From Chalciporus piperatus (Eukaryota; Basidiomycota; Agaricomycetes; Boletales; Boletaceae), in the NCBI GenBank assembly GCA_038093975.1, contig JBBPTG010000072.1, forward strand, positions 1 through 64,000: a DNA stretch of 64,000 nt, read 5' to 3'. This document shows, in pieces, positions 20,035 to 30,612 of the stretch; within the stretch, counting starts at the first letter, position 1, and every line of letters begins with the position of its first letter. The translations under genes and the position numbers were made by a program. Below the pieces are notes generated by a model. That model did not search any database and had not been told where the DNA came from. It was given only the letters and a program-made list of their open reading frames with translations.

Positions 20035-22180
20035 ATGCCACAGTCCTGCTGGAAACGTGAGTAGCCATTCCTCATTCCTTACTGCACTCATCTGACTCGG
20101 ACCCCCTCCCAAAGTCAAACTCGCGGTTCTCTTATCTCTACAATTCGTAACCGGCACAGGCGCGGTTAACTTCACACAATGCTTGGTGGACGTGGTCAGC
20201 TGCGCTACAAACACAAGCAGTCCGAGCTGCGCTTCCTTAAACATAAACAGCACCACCGCGCTCTCGTTCCTCCGCACCAACGCTGGGGGCACCGTGAATA
20301 ACACAACCGATGCCAATCTGTCCGGGGCCATTTCATACAGCGGTTGTTGTGTTTCCTGTGGAACAGGTCAGGAGACGTTTCAGTGGACCGTCTTCTCGCG
20401 GGAATTCGCAGCGTGGCTTCTTCCCTACTTCGCTCTTATCTCGCAACTCCCCTTTGGTGCCAGGCGCAGAATGGATAACCTCATGTCTGCGGTCCTGACC
20501 ATCGGTTCTCCGATTCTCGCAGGCTACTCCTTATACCTGACCTTTCTAAACGCAAGATGGGTCAACGACGAGCTGTTTTCAGGCGTCGACTATCCCAACC
20601 CTTCCATCCGACAATCTGTGGTCCGCGTTCTGAGCAGTCTCCAGCAGGTACCATTACGTGTTCACCCAGCTAGAACTGGACAATTCGAATCACTTGTCGT
20701 CCATCCGAAGAACGACGAGTGGTGGATCTTGCTTGCCGATGAACTCGAGTACTCGCAGACGTGGTCGATAGCATCGGCGACATCCATCACCTGGGTCCTC
20801 ATAGCCTATTTGCTCACAGTCACCGATTCCCTGTCGAACGTGGCTGACAATATCGAATCGAACGGTCAGGGGACTGGTTCTGGGTGGCTTTGGCTATTGC
20901 CGATAGTCGTGGGGTGGTTGGTGTTGTCGCCGAAATGCGACTACAAACGTGTGCATGACGCATACGATAAAGCAAACAAACAGGCATTCGTTGCGGACTG
21001 CGACGATGGTAATGCGCCGCCGACTCAGGCTACAGCCAACTTCGGTCTCACAATCAGCCCCAGCCCGGACTGGAAGTTGTATGGCAAAAACACCACTTCC
21101 CCAGACGAATCACGAATTCCTCCCGTATTCAACTATTCAAGAACGTTGTCCTGGTCCAGAACAGCCTATGTAACATCCCTATTTTACCGCGCAGCTTGGC
21201 GGCGTTGGTTGGTTGGGAAAGGAGTGGACGGAAACCCCACCCCTGTAAACATCCATAATCACGCGACGCAGGAAAGCCGACTAGGGACTCGCAGACAGAT
21301 AGCCGACTTCTGTCGCCCCGATCATCACGAATATCCCGGGGAAGGTGTCCTTTGGCCTCCCGGCATCATACGGAACATGATCATCGCATCTCTTATGTCG
21401 CTACAGCTGCAATGGGGGACAATTGCCGCCGCCATTCTTGTGGTGTGGTTTACACCGACTATCGTGAGTTTTCTCTCCGAGATTGAGTTGAAAAAGTGTC
21501 TCAATCTGCGTCGTTTTAAGGGGCTTGGATGTCGTTCGCTTGCATACGTATTGTATGGAGCGTTATCGACTCTGGCGTGGATGTTGCTTGTTTCGTCAAG
21601 CATCCTTGGATACTACGCACATCATATGATGGACCACCTTCCTACGACAGACTTAGAGATAGGATGTGCGTTGTGCAACCTACCAAGCGTCTCAAGCATG
21701 GACCATTCTTGGGTCCCAAAGTGCACACGTGATGACGCCATTCCCATGCACGAAGTTCATCGCCCACACGGGGACACTCATCTGGACGGAGAAGACGTTC
21801 CTCTGACAAACGGCCTGGGCTCAGATGCACCCTCAAGTCTGAATACCGCCAGACTACCCCGCGATATACCTCTCAGTGTTCAGACGCTAGAGAAGATTGC
21901 AAACTGGCTACGATGGATAGGCAAAGCCATTGCTATTGTCAACGCCATCGGAATTGTTGCCAGCACTATTTTCCAGTATTCGAACGTCTATGACAATTGC
22001 TTCTGTAATTCGAGTATTTATTATTGGGGTTCCGCAGCCGGTTTCAATGTCATCACTCCTGCTGGGAGCGATGTCGCTTTAGCACGTAAAGCTTGGATCG
22101 GGGCACTCGCCCTTGCCTTGACTTGTTCTACCTTCTTCGTCGGTACTATTTATCTTATACGAGATTCTTTACCTTCGTAA
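20035..22180 (+). CDS. Multi-pass membrane protein of unknown function, copy A
   Basis: Exon 1 is 20035-20056 (MPQSCWK plus one base) and exon 2 is 20115-22180; the intron starts GTGAGT and ends AAAG. The product is about 695 aa. The splice joins a positively charged start to KLAVLLSLQFVTGTGA, an evident signal peptide. An N-glycosylation-rich, Cys-containing ectodomain follows (NFTQC, NTSS, NSTT, NNTT). Hydrophobic segments follow: WLLPYFALISQLPF, VLTIGSPILAGYSLYLTFL, SITWVLIAYLLTV, WLWLLPIVVGWLVL, SLQLQWGTIAAAILVVWF, LAWMLLVSSSILGYYA, AIAIVNAIGIVAST, and ALALALTCSTFFVGTIYL at the C terminus. Similar proteins occur in many mushroom genomes but the function is unknown to me. The frame is fully open while both neighbours in the unit are decayed. 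Copy B (25586-27739) is nearly identical. Confidence 0.8.
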
Positions 22181-22249
22181 ATCTGAGATTGGTTATATCC
22201 AGGGTTACTATTTGACCAATAACACTTTGTTCACTGATTATTTGAGTTT

Positions 22250-22745
22250 CAAACGGAAGAAGAAAATCTTCTGCCAGTGGATACTCCGAAGGTCGGATTG
22301 CGCCAAAGCTCGAATTCGTTTACCGACATCAACTTCATGTTTTCGGATTTCACCGTGTCCGCGTCCTTGTCTCTTGTGCCAGTTGGAGTCAGCTCACCGA
22401 GTGTCTTTTCATGGTTCTCGTATGATGCTGGATGCTCTCGGAACTGACTATGGATTCTAATTTCTCGTGAAGGTCCAGGCCAGAGAAAGCTGTACTTGTC
22501 CAAGTCTTGTAGCACGTCGAGTCGGCGGCAGTCCTGGCCCCTCCAACGGCCAGAGCATGTTGTCTCCATTTACAATTCGTGAATGGATGCCTCCCATGCA
22601 CAGCTGGTTCGACGACTTCTCAGAGGTAGGACCATTGTGGGAGATCTAATCCTCAACAGATTCGTATGGCAGGAAACGATTCAACGAAAGATGTATCAAA
22701 AGCGTTTGTTTCATTCCCTTGACCAGGAATGGACTGCCAAAGTGG
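22250..22745 (+). pseudogene. Beta-lactamase-family remnant, copy A
   Basis: From about 22250 the sequence matches the region downstream of membrane gene B. From about 22540 it jumps to sequence matching 29385-29560 of the beta-lactamase-family pseudogene (MHSWFDDFSEV and flanks). About 1.3 kb of that gene, including the SxxK and YxN motifs, is deleted. It is non-functional. Confidence 0.7.
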
Positions 22746-22805
22746 TCAATCTGAACCCTAACCATCACTTTGCCTTTGAGAGCCCCAGCGTACTCTGTAT
22801 AGAAT

Positions 22806-24280
22806 GACGTATCCTACGCATACTAAGATCGGTAACATTCCCGTCTCCGCCATCTGTTTCGGTGCGATGGGAATCTCTGCTTTCTGGTGAGATCGAGCCA
22901 GATGAGGAACGGTTCAAGGTCGGTATTAAATATTGAATATTGATCCCGCGGATGATGTGACTCTGCGCAGCAAGCGTTCAACGTGTATGTATCGTTGATA
23001 TTTGACCCCACGTGTAGGTCCTTGACGCCGCTTTCAACAATGCTTGCACTTTCTGAGATTCTGTCAACATCTACGGCGACAGCGAGGAACTGATTGGAAA
23101 ATGGTGAGCACTAGGCAGCGTCCAGCCGCGGAGATTCTCTCACTGGCGTTTCAGGTTCAAGAAGACTGGTAAACGCGACCAGATCTTCCTCGCTACCAAG
23201 TTTGGTGTCGTTTTTGACAGGTCTACACAGCATGGGGTCGATGGATCCCCTGAGAATGTCCGTGCAGCGATAGACAAGTCTAACGTCTGGGGGTTCCCTT
23301 GTCGATCTCTACTCCCTTCATCGATGAGTTAGATTCTCCCAACGGCCTCGGTGCTCGAAGATACCCGAGCACCCCGAAGGTCGAAAATCGAATGTTGAAT
23401 GACACACTTTGAATAGGCCTGACCCGGAGGTATCAATCGAAGTATGTGGGAGAACCTGTTGATCGTCACAACACTATAACGCCTACCTCTTATGCAGGTG
23501 GCAGTCGGCGCGATGGCAGAGCTCCAAGTTCGTAAGACCAATGTGCTACCATCGTTCGTTGGCTGACATCGGTTCACAGGCAACTTGGGAAGGTTAAACA
23601 CCTCGGTCTCTCGGAGTGCAGTCCGTCGTGCCAGCGCTATCCACCCCATCGCCGCTGTACAAGTCGGGTACTCACCTTTCACCCTCGGCATGGAGAAAAA
23701 CGAGGTGCTCAAGGTGCGAGAGAGCTAGGAATCAAGGCCATCGCTTATTCGCCACTTGGAAGAGGGTTGTTGACGGGTAGATACGTAAGCCAGCCACGAA
23801 GCTTTGGTTTCGTACAGCATTTTCCCACTTCAAGGAGTATTGTCAGAAATTGCGTGTCAGAAATCTCCTGACGATTTTGATGAGGGAGACTTCAGGAAGA
23901 TCATCCCAATGTCAGTCCTTCTGGAAACGATTCGTTAACCTGCTCATCAATCGGTCTTCCCGCCAGATACTTGAAGGAAACTTCCCCAAGATCTTGAAAC
24001 TAGCAGAGGAGCTGGACAACGCTGGGAAGCAGTGCAACGCGATTGCTGGACAAGTGGCGCTTACATGGCTCCTCGCCCAAGGAGACGATACCATTCCAAT
24101 GCCCGGAACCAAGAAAGTTAAGGTACGATCAACGTGATTTTCTCGTAAGGGGCAGCGCCCAATGCATTGGAAACAGTATCTTGAGGAGAATTTGAAAGCT
24201 GCCTATATTCCTCTTCTGTGGAGACGGTCCCGAAAGTGCGGGCTGTTGCTGAAAAGGCTGTGTGTGATGGCGACCGTTAC
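22806..24280 (+). pseudogene. Aldo/keto reductase pseudogene, copy B
   Basis: This spans almost the whole aldo/keto reductase family: IPVSAICFGAMGISAFW at the start, GDSEELIGKW, KRDQIFLATKFGVVFD, SPENVRAAIDKS, DLYSLHR, KVKHLGLSECS, LGIKAIAYSPLGRGLLTGRY, NFPKILKLAEELDNAGKQ and LLAQGDDTIPMPGTKK. The family are NADPH-dependent oxidoreductases, here closest in pattern to the YakC/pyridoxal-reductase-like group of fungi. Stops and frame changes break it (for example just after DLYSLHR and in the block after LSECS), and the segment between the DLYSLHR and GKVKHLG blocks is scrambled. Intron borders are partly visible but cannot rescue the frame. It is decayed in the same way as copy A around the shared stop, so the lesion may predate duplication. 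Confidence 0.8.
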
Positions 24281-25585
24281 AGGCCCCCGGATAATCCCTC
24301 TATAAACTGGGTCCAAAATGTTTGCTCCATGTCCGGACAAACCCCATCCAAAATTGGCCGATTGTGTCCGTATTCCTCCCTCTGGGGCTCGTTTTTACCC
24401 GGCCCATCTATGAAGGTGTTGTTTGCCGAAACGCCAGCCTATAATAAAGCTTGATCGAGGAGGGCGAGCGTTTGAAGTATCGCAGTATAGCAGTGGCCGG
24501 CGCCTGTACTTTTATCTGTAGTTTCGAGCGAGCCAGTTGTAAAGTTTTGCCATTGGTCATTGTGTAAGCTTTCTCGGCTTTTCTCCACGTGCACAATGCC
24601 AGTGCTAGACAATGTTCTTTGCCATTCCGTTGCTAGACATCTTTCGGACAGACAATATGCCAATAGGTTCGCTCCCGAATAGCGCCGAACTGAGTCAAAT
24701 CACCGTCATGCTCTGAAGTTTGTTCAATCCAGGGCAGTTACATCCTGATCTGTAGTTTTCAAAATTTCAAGTCTCGTGCCAATGGCATTTCTAGGATTGA
24801 TCTACATCAATATCCGGCCGAACACTGCCTAGATTGCTCGTTACTCCATCAGAGACACGGAGGTGGCTGGCGTGGCCGGATTGCTCGTAATTATCCGATG
24901 CTCATAAGACTCTCTATCTGTGCATATACCTGACTGGTACTGCTGTTCCTGGTCTACTTCGTACCTTGGCAGTAACGGGGGGTCCCGGTCAGCTTGGGTC
25001 AGCCTAGAACATCCTAAAACGGCTGGTTCACGTTACAAGACGAATATGGTCGAGCGATATCCGAGTCGTTTTCAAATCAAAGGACGTACAGGGTGAATTC
25101 ATGAGTCTCGAAGAATCATTTTGTTCCTTCTTCAGGCTGATGGCACCATCGAGTGATCGACTGGCACCGGATCACGTTGCCATGTCCATGCTACAGGTCG
25201 GCTGTTCCTTATCAGGCGCCCAAACAGTTAATCGTAACGAGACCTCATGAATGTGGGTGTCCTCCATCTTCATTTCATGGTATCGGGAGTCGCAACGGAG
25301 ACCACGATGCCCTCGGAGTTATGCAGGGGAAAGGGGAAAGTTTTGTAAAGGTAACGTTACATTGTTCTGGTTAGGTGAACACATCAAATGCTTGGGAGAT
25401 GGCGTGGGGCAGTGTAAATGCTGCGGTGAGCCCTCTTCGAACTTTTACCACAAGATCTAGAGCAGGTACCGTTGACTACCGGCCACCGCAGGCTGGAGGG
25501 TACAGCGCCCAGCCGCTGGCGACCAGTAACACTTAAATGCTGACGTGCCAGGTCTCGCCAGAGGTACCAAAACTTCCTGTCTCAC
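24281..25585. other. Duplicated spacer, unit B
   Basis: The counterpart of 19061-20034, with small insertions. No intact gene. Degenerate coding-like sequence at about 25140-25330 parallels 19610-19790. Confidence 0.4.
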
Positions 25586-27739
25586 ATGCCACAGTCCTTC
25601 TGGAAACGTGAGTAATCATCTGTCCTATTCCTTGCTGCACTCATCTGACTCGGACCCCCTCCCAAAGTCAAACTCGCGGTTCTCTTATCTCTACAATTCG
25701 CAACCGGCACAGGCGCGGTTAACTTCACACAATGCTTGGTGGACGTGGTCAACTGCGCTACAAACGCAAGCAGTCCGAGCTGCGCTTCCTTAAACATAAA
25801 CAGCACCACCGCACTCTCGTTCCTCCGCACCAATGCTGGGGGCACCGTGAATAGCACAACCGATGCCAATCTGTCCGCGGCCCTTTCATACAGCGGTTGT
25901 TGTGTTTCCTGCGGAAGAGGTCAGGAGACGTTTCAGTGGACCGTCTTCTCGCGGGAATACGCAGCGTGGCTGCTTCCCTACTTCGCTCTTATCTCGCAAC
26001 TCCCCTTTGGTGCCAAGCGAAGAATGGATAACCTCATGTCTGCGGTCCTGACCATCGGTTCTCCGATTCTCGCAGGCTACTCCTTATACCTGACCTTTCT
26101 AAACGCAAGATGGGTCAACGACGAGCTGTTTTCAGGCGTCGACTATCCCAACCCTTCCATCCGACAATCTGTGGTCAGCGTTCTGAGCAGCCTCCAGCAG
26201 GTACCATTACGTGTTCACCCAGCTAGAACAGGACAATTCGAATCACTTGTCGTCCATCCGAAGAACGACGAGTGGTGGATCTTGCTTGCCGATGAACTCG
26301 ATTACTCCCATACGTGGTCGATAGCATCGGCGACATCCATCACCTGGGTTCTCATAGCCTATTTGCTCACAGTCACCGATTCCCTGTCGAACGTGGCTGA
26401 CAATATCAACTCGAATGGTCAGGGAACTGGTTCTGGGTGGCTTTGGCTATTGCCGATAGTCGTGGGGTGGTTGGTGTTGTCGCCGAAATGCGACTACAAA
26501 CGTGTGCATGACGCATACGATAAAGCAAACAAACAGGCATTCGTTGCGGACTGCGACGATGGTAATGCGCCGCCGACTCAGGCTACAGCCAACTTTGGTC
26601 TCACCATCAGCCCCAGCCCGGACTGGAAGTTGTATGGCAAGAACACCACTTCCCCAGACGAATCACGAATTCCTCCCGTATTCAACTATTCGAGAACGTT
26701 GTCCTGGTCCAGAACAGCCTATGTAACATCCCTATTTTACCGCGCAGCTTGGCGGCGTTGGTTGGTTGGGAAAGGAGTGGACGGAAACCCCACCCCTGTA
26801 AACATCCACAACCACGCGACGCAAGAATGCCGACTAGGGACTCGCAGACAGATAGCCGACTTCTGTCGCCCCGATCATCACGAATATCCCGGGGAAGGTG
26901 TTCTTTGGCCTCCCGGCATCATACGGAACATGATCATCGCATCTCTTATGTCGCTACAGCTGCAGTGGGGGACAATTGCCGCCGCCATTCTTGTGGTGTG
27001 GTATACACCGACTATCGTGAGTTTTCTCTCCGAGATTGAGTTGAACAAGTGTCTCAATCTGCATCGTTTTAAGGGGCTTGGATGTCGTTCGCTTGCATAC
27101 TTATTGTATGGAGCGTTATCGACGCTGGCGTGGATTTTACTTGTTTCGTCAAGCATCCTTGGATACTACGCACATCATATGATGGACCACCTTCCGACGG
27201 CAGACTTAGAGAGCATCGTAGGATGTGCATCGTCCACCCTATCAAGTGTCTCACCTGCAATCGGAAGTATGGACCCAGAGAACACACGTGATGACGCCAT
27301 TCCACTGCACGCAATTCATGGCCCAAACGGGGACACTCATCTGGACGGAGAAGACGTTCCTCTGACAAACGGCCTGGGCTCAGATGCACCCTCAAGTCTG
27401 AATACCGCCAGACTACCCCGCGATATACCTCTCAGTGTTCGGACGCTAGACAACATTGCAGACTGGCTACGATGGATAGGCAAAGCCATTGCTATTGTCA
27501 ACGCCATCGGAATTGTTGCCAGCACTATTTTCCAGTATTCGAACGTCTATGACAATTGCTTCTGTAATTCGAGTATTTACTATTGGGGTTCCGCAGCCGG
27601 TTTCAATGTCATCACTCCTGCTGGGAGCGATGTCGCTTTAGCACGTAAAGCTTGGATAGGGGCACTCGCCCTTGCCTTGACTTGTTCTACCTTCTTCGTC
27701 GGTACTATTTATCTTATACGAGACTCTTTACCTTCGTAA
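25586..27739 (+). CDS. Multi-pass membrane protein of unknown function, copy B
   Basis: Exon 1 is 25586-25607 (MPQSFWK plus one base) and exon 2 is 25668-27739, giving about 697 aa. The architecture is that of copy A: signal peptide, N-glycosylated Cys-rich ectodomain, several membrane spans, and a long loop with the DNAPPTQATANFG and HHEYPGEGVLWPPG blocks. Most of the protein is identical to copy A. The clearest differences cluster in one short loop (about codons 510-545), where copy A reads LEIGCALCNLPSVSSM and copy B LESIVGCASSTLSSVS with a 2-residue length change. Elsewhere changes are scattered and conservative. Function unknown; preservation beside dead neighbours suggests it is still selected or was recently homogenised. 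Confidence 0.8.
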
Positions 27740-28249
27740 ATAGATTAGTTATATCCAGGGTTACTATTCACTTTGTCCACTCAAACGGAAGAAATTCTTC
27801 TGCTAGTATACTGTACGACCTAGTTACCAGAGCGTTCTTCAAGGTGCACCGGTGAGGAGTTGGAATTTGCTCTAGTGTCGACTCCAGAACGCCGATCAGG
27901 GCAGCCCTTAAGACATGCTTATGCTGACCGCGGAGTCGTTCCCGCTGCGGAAGTTCGTCATAAGTTTAGTAGCAGCCTTTCTGAAGGTCGGATTTCGCCG
28001 AGATCGTTTACTGAGGTCAACATGTTTTAGGATTCGACTCACCCTGTCTGAGTCCTTGTCTTGTGCCAGTTGCCAGGTGAGTCTACCAGAGAAAGTTGTA
28101 CTTGACGACGTGAAAGCTTGAAGTCGAATTCGCCGATCACTGGCAGTCGCCGACTACTGGCACAGTGCTTCTTCAAGTTAGCACCACTTCCAATCCCACA
28201 TAAATAATAGAGTAGGTAGGCGCTGGTAAGATTGCTTCGCCTTCAACAA

Positions 28250-29975
28250 TGGACCCTACTGCGAAAGAGCTTCCTTCGAGCACGGGGGCGCCGGGGCGCA
28301 TCCAGTTATCCACAGCTCCGCATTGGGTGCGAATCTGCGATGGAGCGTGCTGCTAATCGTCCGATTGCACTCGCAGGCCTGTTACACGTCGTTCTTCAAG
28401 TTCGCCCAGCGATCCCATCCGGCGGCCTTTTCTCGACTCAGCTCTCAGGACACCGATCCAGATTTCACCAATGCCATGCACCCGTTCCGTCTCTATTGGC
28501 GACGCAATGCAGCGCCGATTTGACGAACTTGAAGGAGGAATTGACAGTATCACCGTTCCACTCTACGAGGGCTTCTGGGGAAAGCGCCGTGCAAACGAAT
28601 CAGACAGTGCGACAGTGGATACTAGACACTCCATCTATCGATTGGCGTCTCTCTCGAAACTACTATTTACTGCCACCGAGACTCTCATCCTTCGCGACCG
28701 TGGGGTCGTTAACCTGTAAGGACCTACTCATACGCTCAAATGGTAAAATGAAGCGTTTGACTCTCCATGCAGGGATGACTCCGTCTCCTCTGTGTGTCCG
28801 CACATACTACGCCCCAATCACCTTTCGCTTTCTCGTGACTCACATGTCGGGCATTGGAAGGGACCTTCCCCCTGGCAATGCACAAGGTCACTGGCCAAAC
28901 TCACTATTTGGAAATGGACCCCCAGAATCCAACGGTCGTCGGTTTGCTTCCCATCAAGATGTTTTTGATGGCGTTGCGCAGAGCCGACCTATCTTTGCTC
29001 CATACACCCATCCCGTATACTCGAACACTGGCTACCAAGTACTCGGAATCGCAAATGTAGCAGCTAACCTGGCTGTGAGCGGCCCTTCTGAACCCTCGAC
29101 GCACGTTGAGCTGGTGCAGCGAGACATCTTTGGTCCTTTGGGATTCAATGGAAGCTTCTTCTTGACAACCGAGGAGAACATTAATAATGTCGTTGTGGCG
29201 TCAATTGCATCTTCAGAAATTGGATGTGATTTTTTGACATCTGTCTGCAACTCTGAACCAGGTTCAATTTAGGATCAAGACTTCAAGGATACTTCGAATC
29301 CTTCTGGAGGCCAAATGAGCTCTCTGGCTGATCTGACGAAGCTCATGCAGGCGATAATCAATCCTCGACGACCAGAGAGCATCTTGTCTCCATTCACAAT
29401 TCGTGAATGGATGCGTCCCATGCACAGCTGGTTCGACGACTTCTCAGAGGTAGGACTATTGTAGGAGATCTACTCCTCAACAGACTCGTATGGCAGGAAA
29501 CGAAAGATGTATCAAAAGCGTTTGTTTCATTCCCTTGACCAACCAGGAATGGACTCCCAAACTAATCAATCACATCACAGTTGGGGAACTTGCCGGGCAC
29601 CATGTGGCATTCACAGTTAACCCTGTGAACTCGTACGGTATCCTCGTGTTGCAGACAGGCCCGACTTCCGAGACAATACCGCTCACCAATCTCATCACCA
29701 GCCACGTGCAAGCAGCATTCGATCGTGTCCTGGAAGAAACAGCGCATCAACAATTAGTGGGCACCTGGCGCTCATCAGACGGCCTGGCATCGCTGACCGT
29801 CGAGATGGACCACGGTTCATTGTATGTGAACGAGTACACCATAAATGGCACAGATGTACTCCGGGTCATGCAAGATGGCAACGCATCACCTCGACCCCTT
29901 CCACTTTGGTCAATAGACGACGACGAATATCGGTTAGTAATGTTTATGAATGCGGCAAACCGATTCGTCAATTGA
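28250..29975 (+). pseudogene. Serine beta-lactamase/transpeptidase-family pseudogene
   Basis: Family PF00144-type serine hydrolases share an SxxK motif and a YxN motif. Here SIYRLASLSKLLFTATE supplies SxxK (SLSK), and YSNTGYQVLGIANVAANLA supplies YxN. Later blocks RDIFGPLGFNGSFF, GGQMSSLADLTKLM, FTIREWMRPMHSWF and the C-terminal LVGTWRSSDGLASL and LYVNEYTINGTDVLR fit the secreted or membrane-bound fungal members. At least three frame changes (near 28500, 28810 and 29470) and in-frame stops separate these blocks. Introns such as 28718-28770 are recognisable, but splicing does not restore one frame. The last 160 codons (29490-29975) remain open. It is the fuller of the two lactamase remnants in the duplication. 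Confidence 0.75.
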
Positions 29976-30612
29976 TTTCTTGTCCCGGTCCGTGTAGTAT
30001 TGTTGTTCCCTCAGCGTATGAGGGCTGCTTTTACTCGTGGGTGACGTTGGACTCGTACGGGTACATTGACGGGTGTCTCCGTCAATGTGATCAAGCGTCT
30101 TTCTGATGGCAACGACCGTGCTTTCTTCCTCCCTGCTGTCAACAAGGAATTGTTGCAGCAGTGATTGGACCGCTCGCCGTGTTGGACTGTCCGGAGTAAC
30201 ACGCGGGGAGTGGCTTCTGCTAGGTCTATGTAGCGAATGCAATACAACTCACTGCGTGGATCCATAGCTTGGGAGAGGAACGGAGGTGCCTGCTCGATTC
30301 CCAATTCCCACTTGGATAATTTCAGGATGCACTGGCTAGTATGATGATGATGTCCTAGGGGCTCCTCCGTCGAGTCCCTTTTAACGCTAAGCTTTAAATT
30401 CCAATGGATCATTGTACTGGAGGGATTACAAGCGATTGCTCCTCAGAATGAATACAAGCTGACTGGTGGGAAAAGCCTTGTCAAGCATTACATACGGGGG
30501 TAGTTTGGGTCCAACGAGGTCATTATTATTAGCTTTGGACATTGATCCATGCAACGACGAGCGACCACAAATTTTGTCGACAACTGAGTACTGAACAATC
30601 GCTCGGACTGTC
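29976..30612. other. Intergenic, right of the duplication
   Basis: Nothing recognised. This is where the accessory duplication ends and the conserved gene block begins. Confidence 0.45.

Larger units (their letters stand above)
18450..29975. repeat. Tandem segmental duplication (two units)
   Basis: Unit A (about 18450-22745) and unit B (about 22806-29975) carry the same order: aldo/keto reductase, 695/697-aa membrane protein, serine beta-lactamase family. The membrane-protein genes start at 20035 and 25586, an offset of 5551. Unit A lacks the first half of the reductase, about 400 bases in its middle, and about 1.3 kb of the lactamase gene. Non-coding stretches between genes also match (for example 19080-19140 with 24480-24530). 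Identity looks highest over the membrane-protein genes. Confidence 0.85.
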
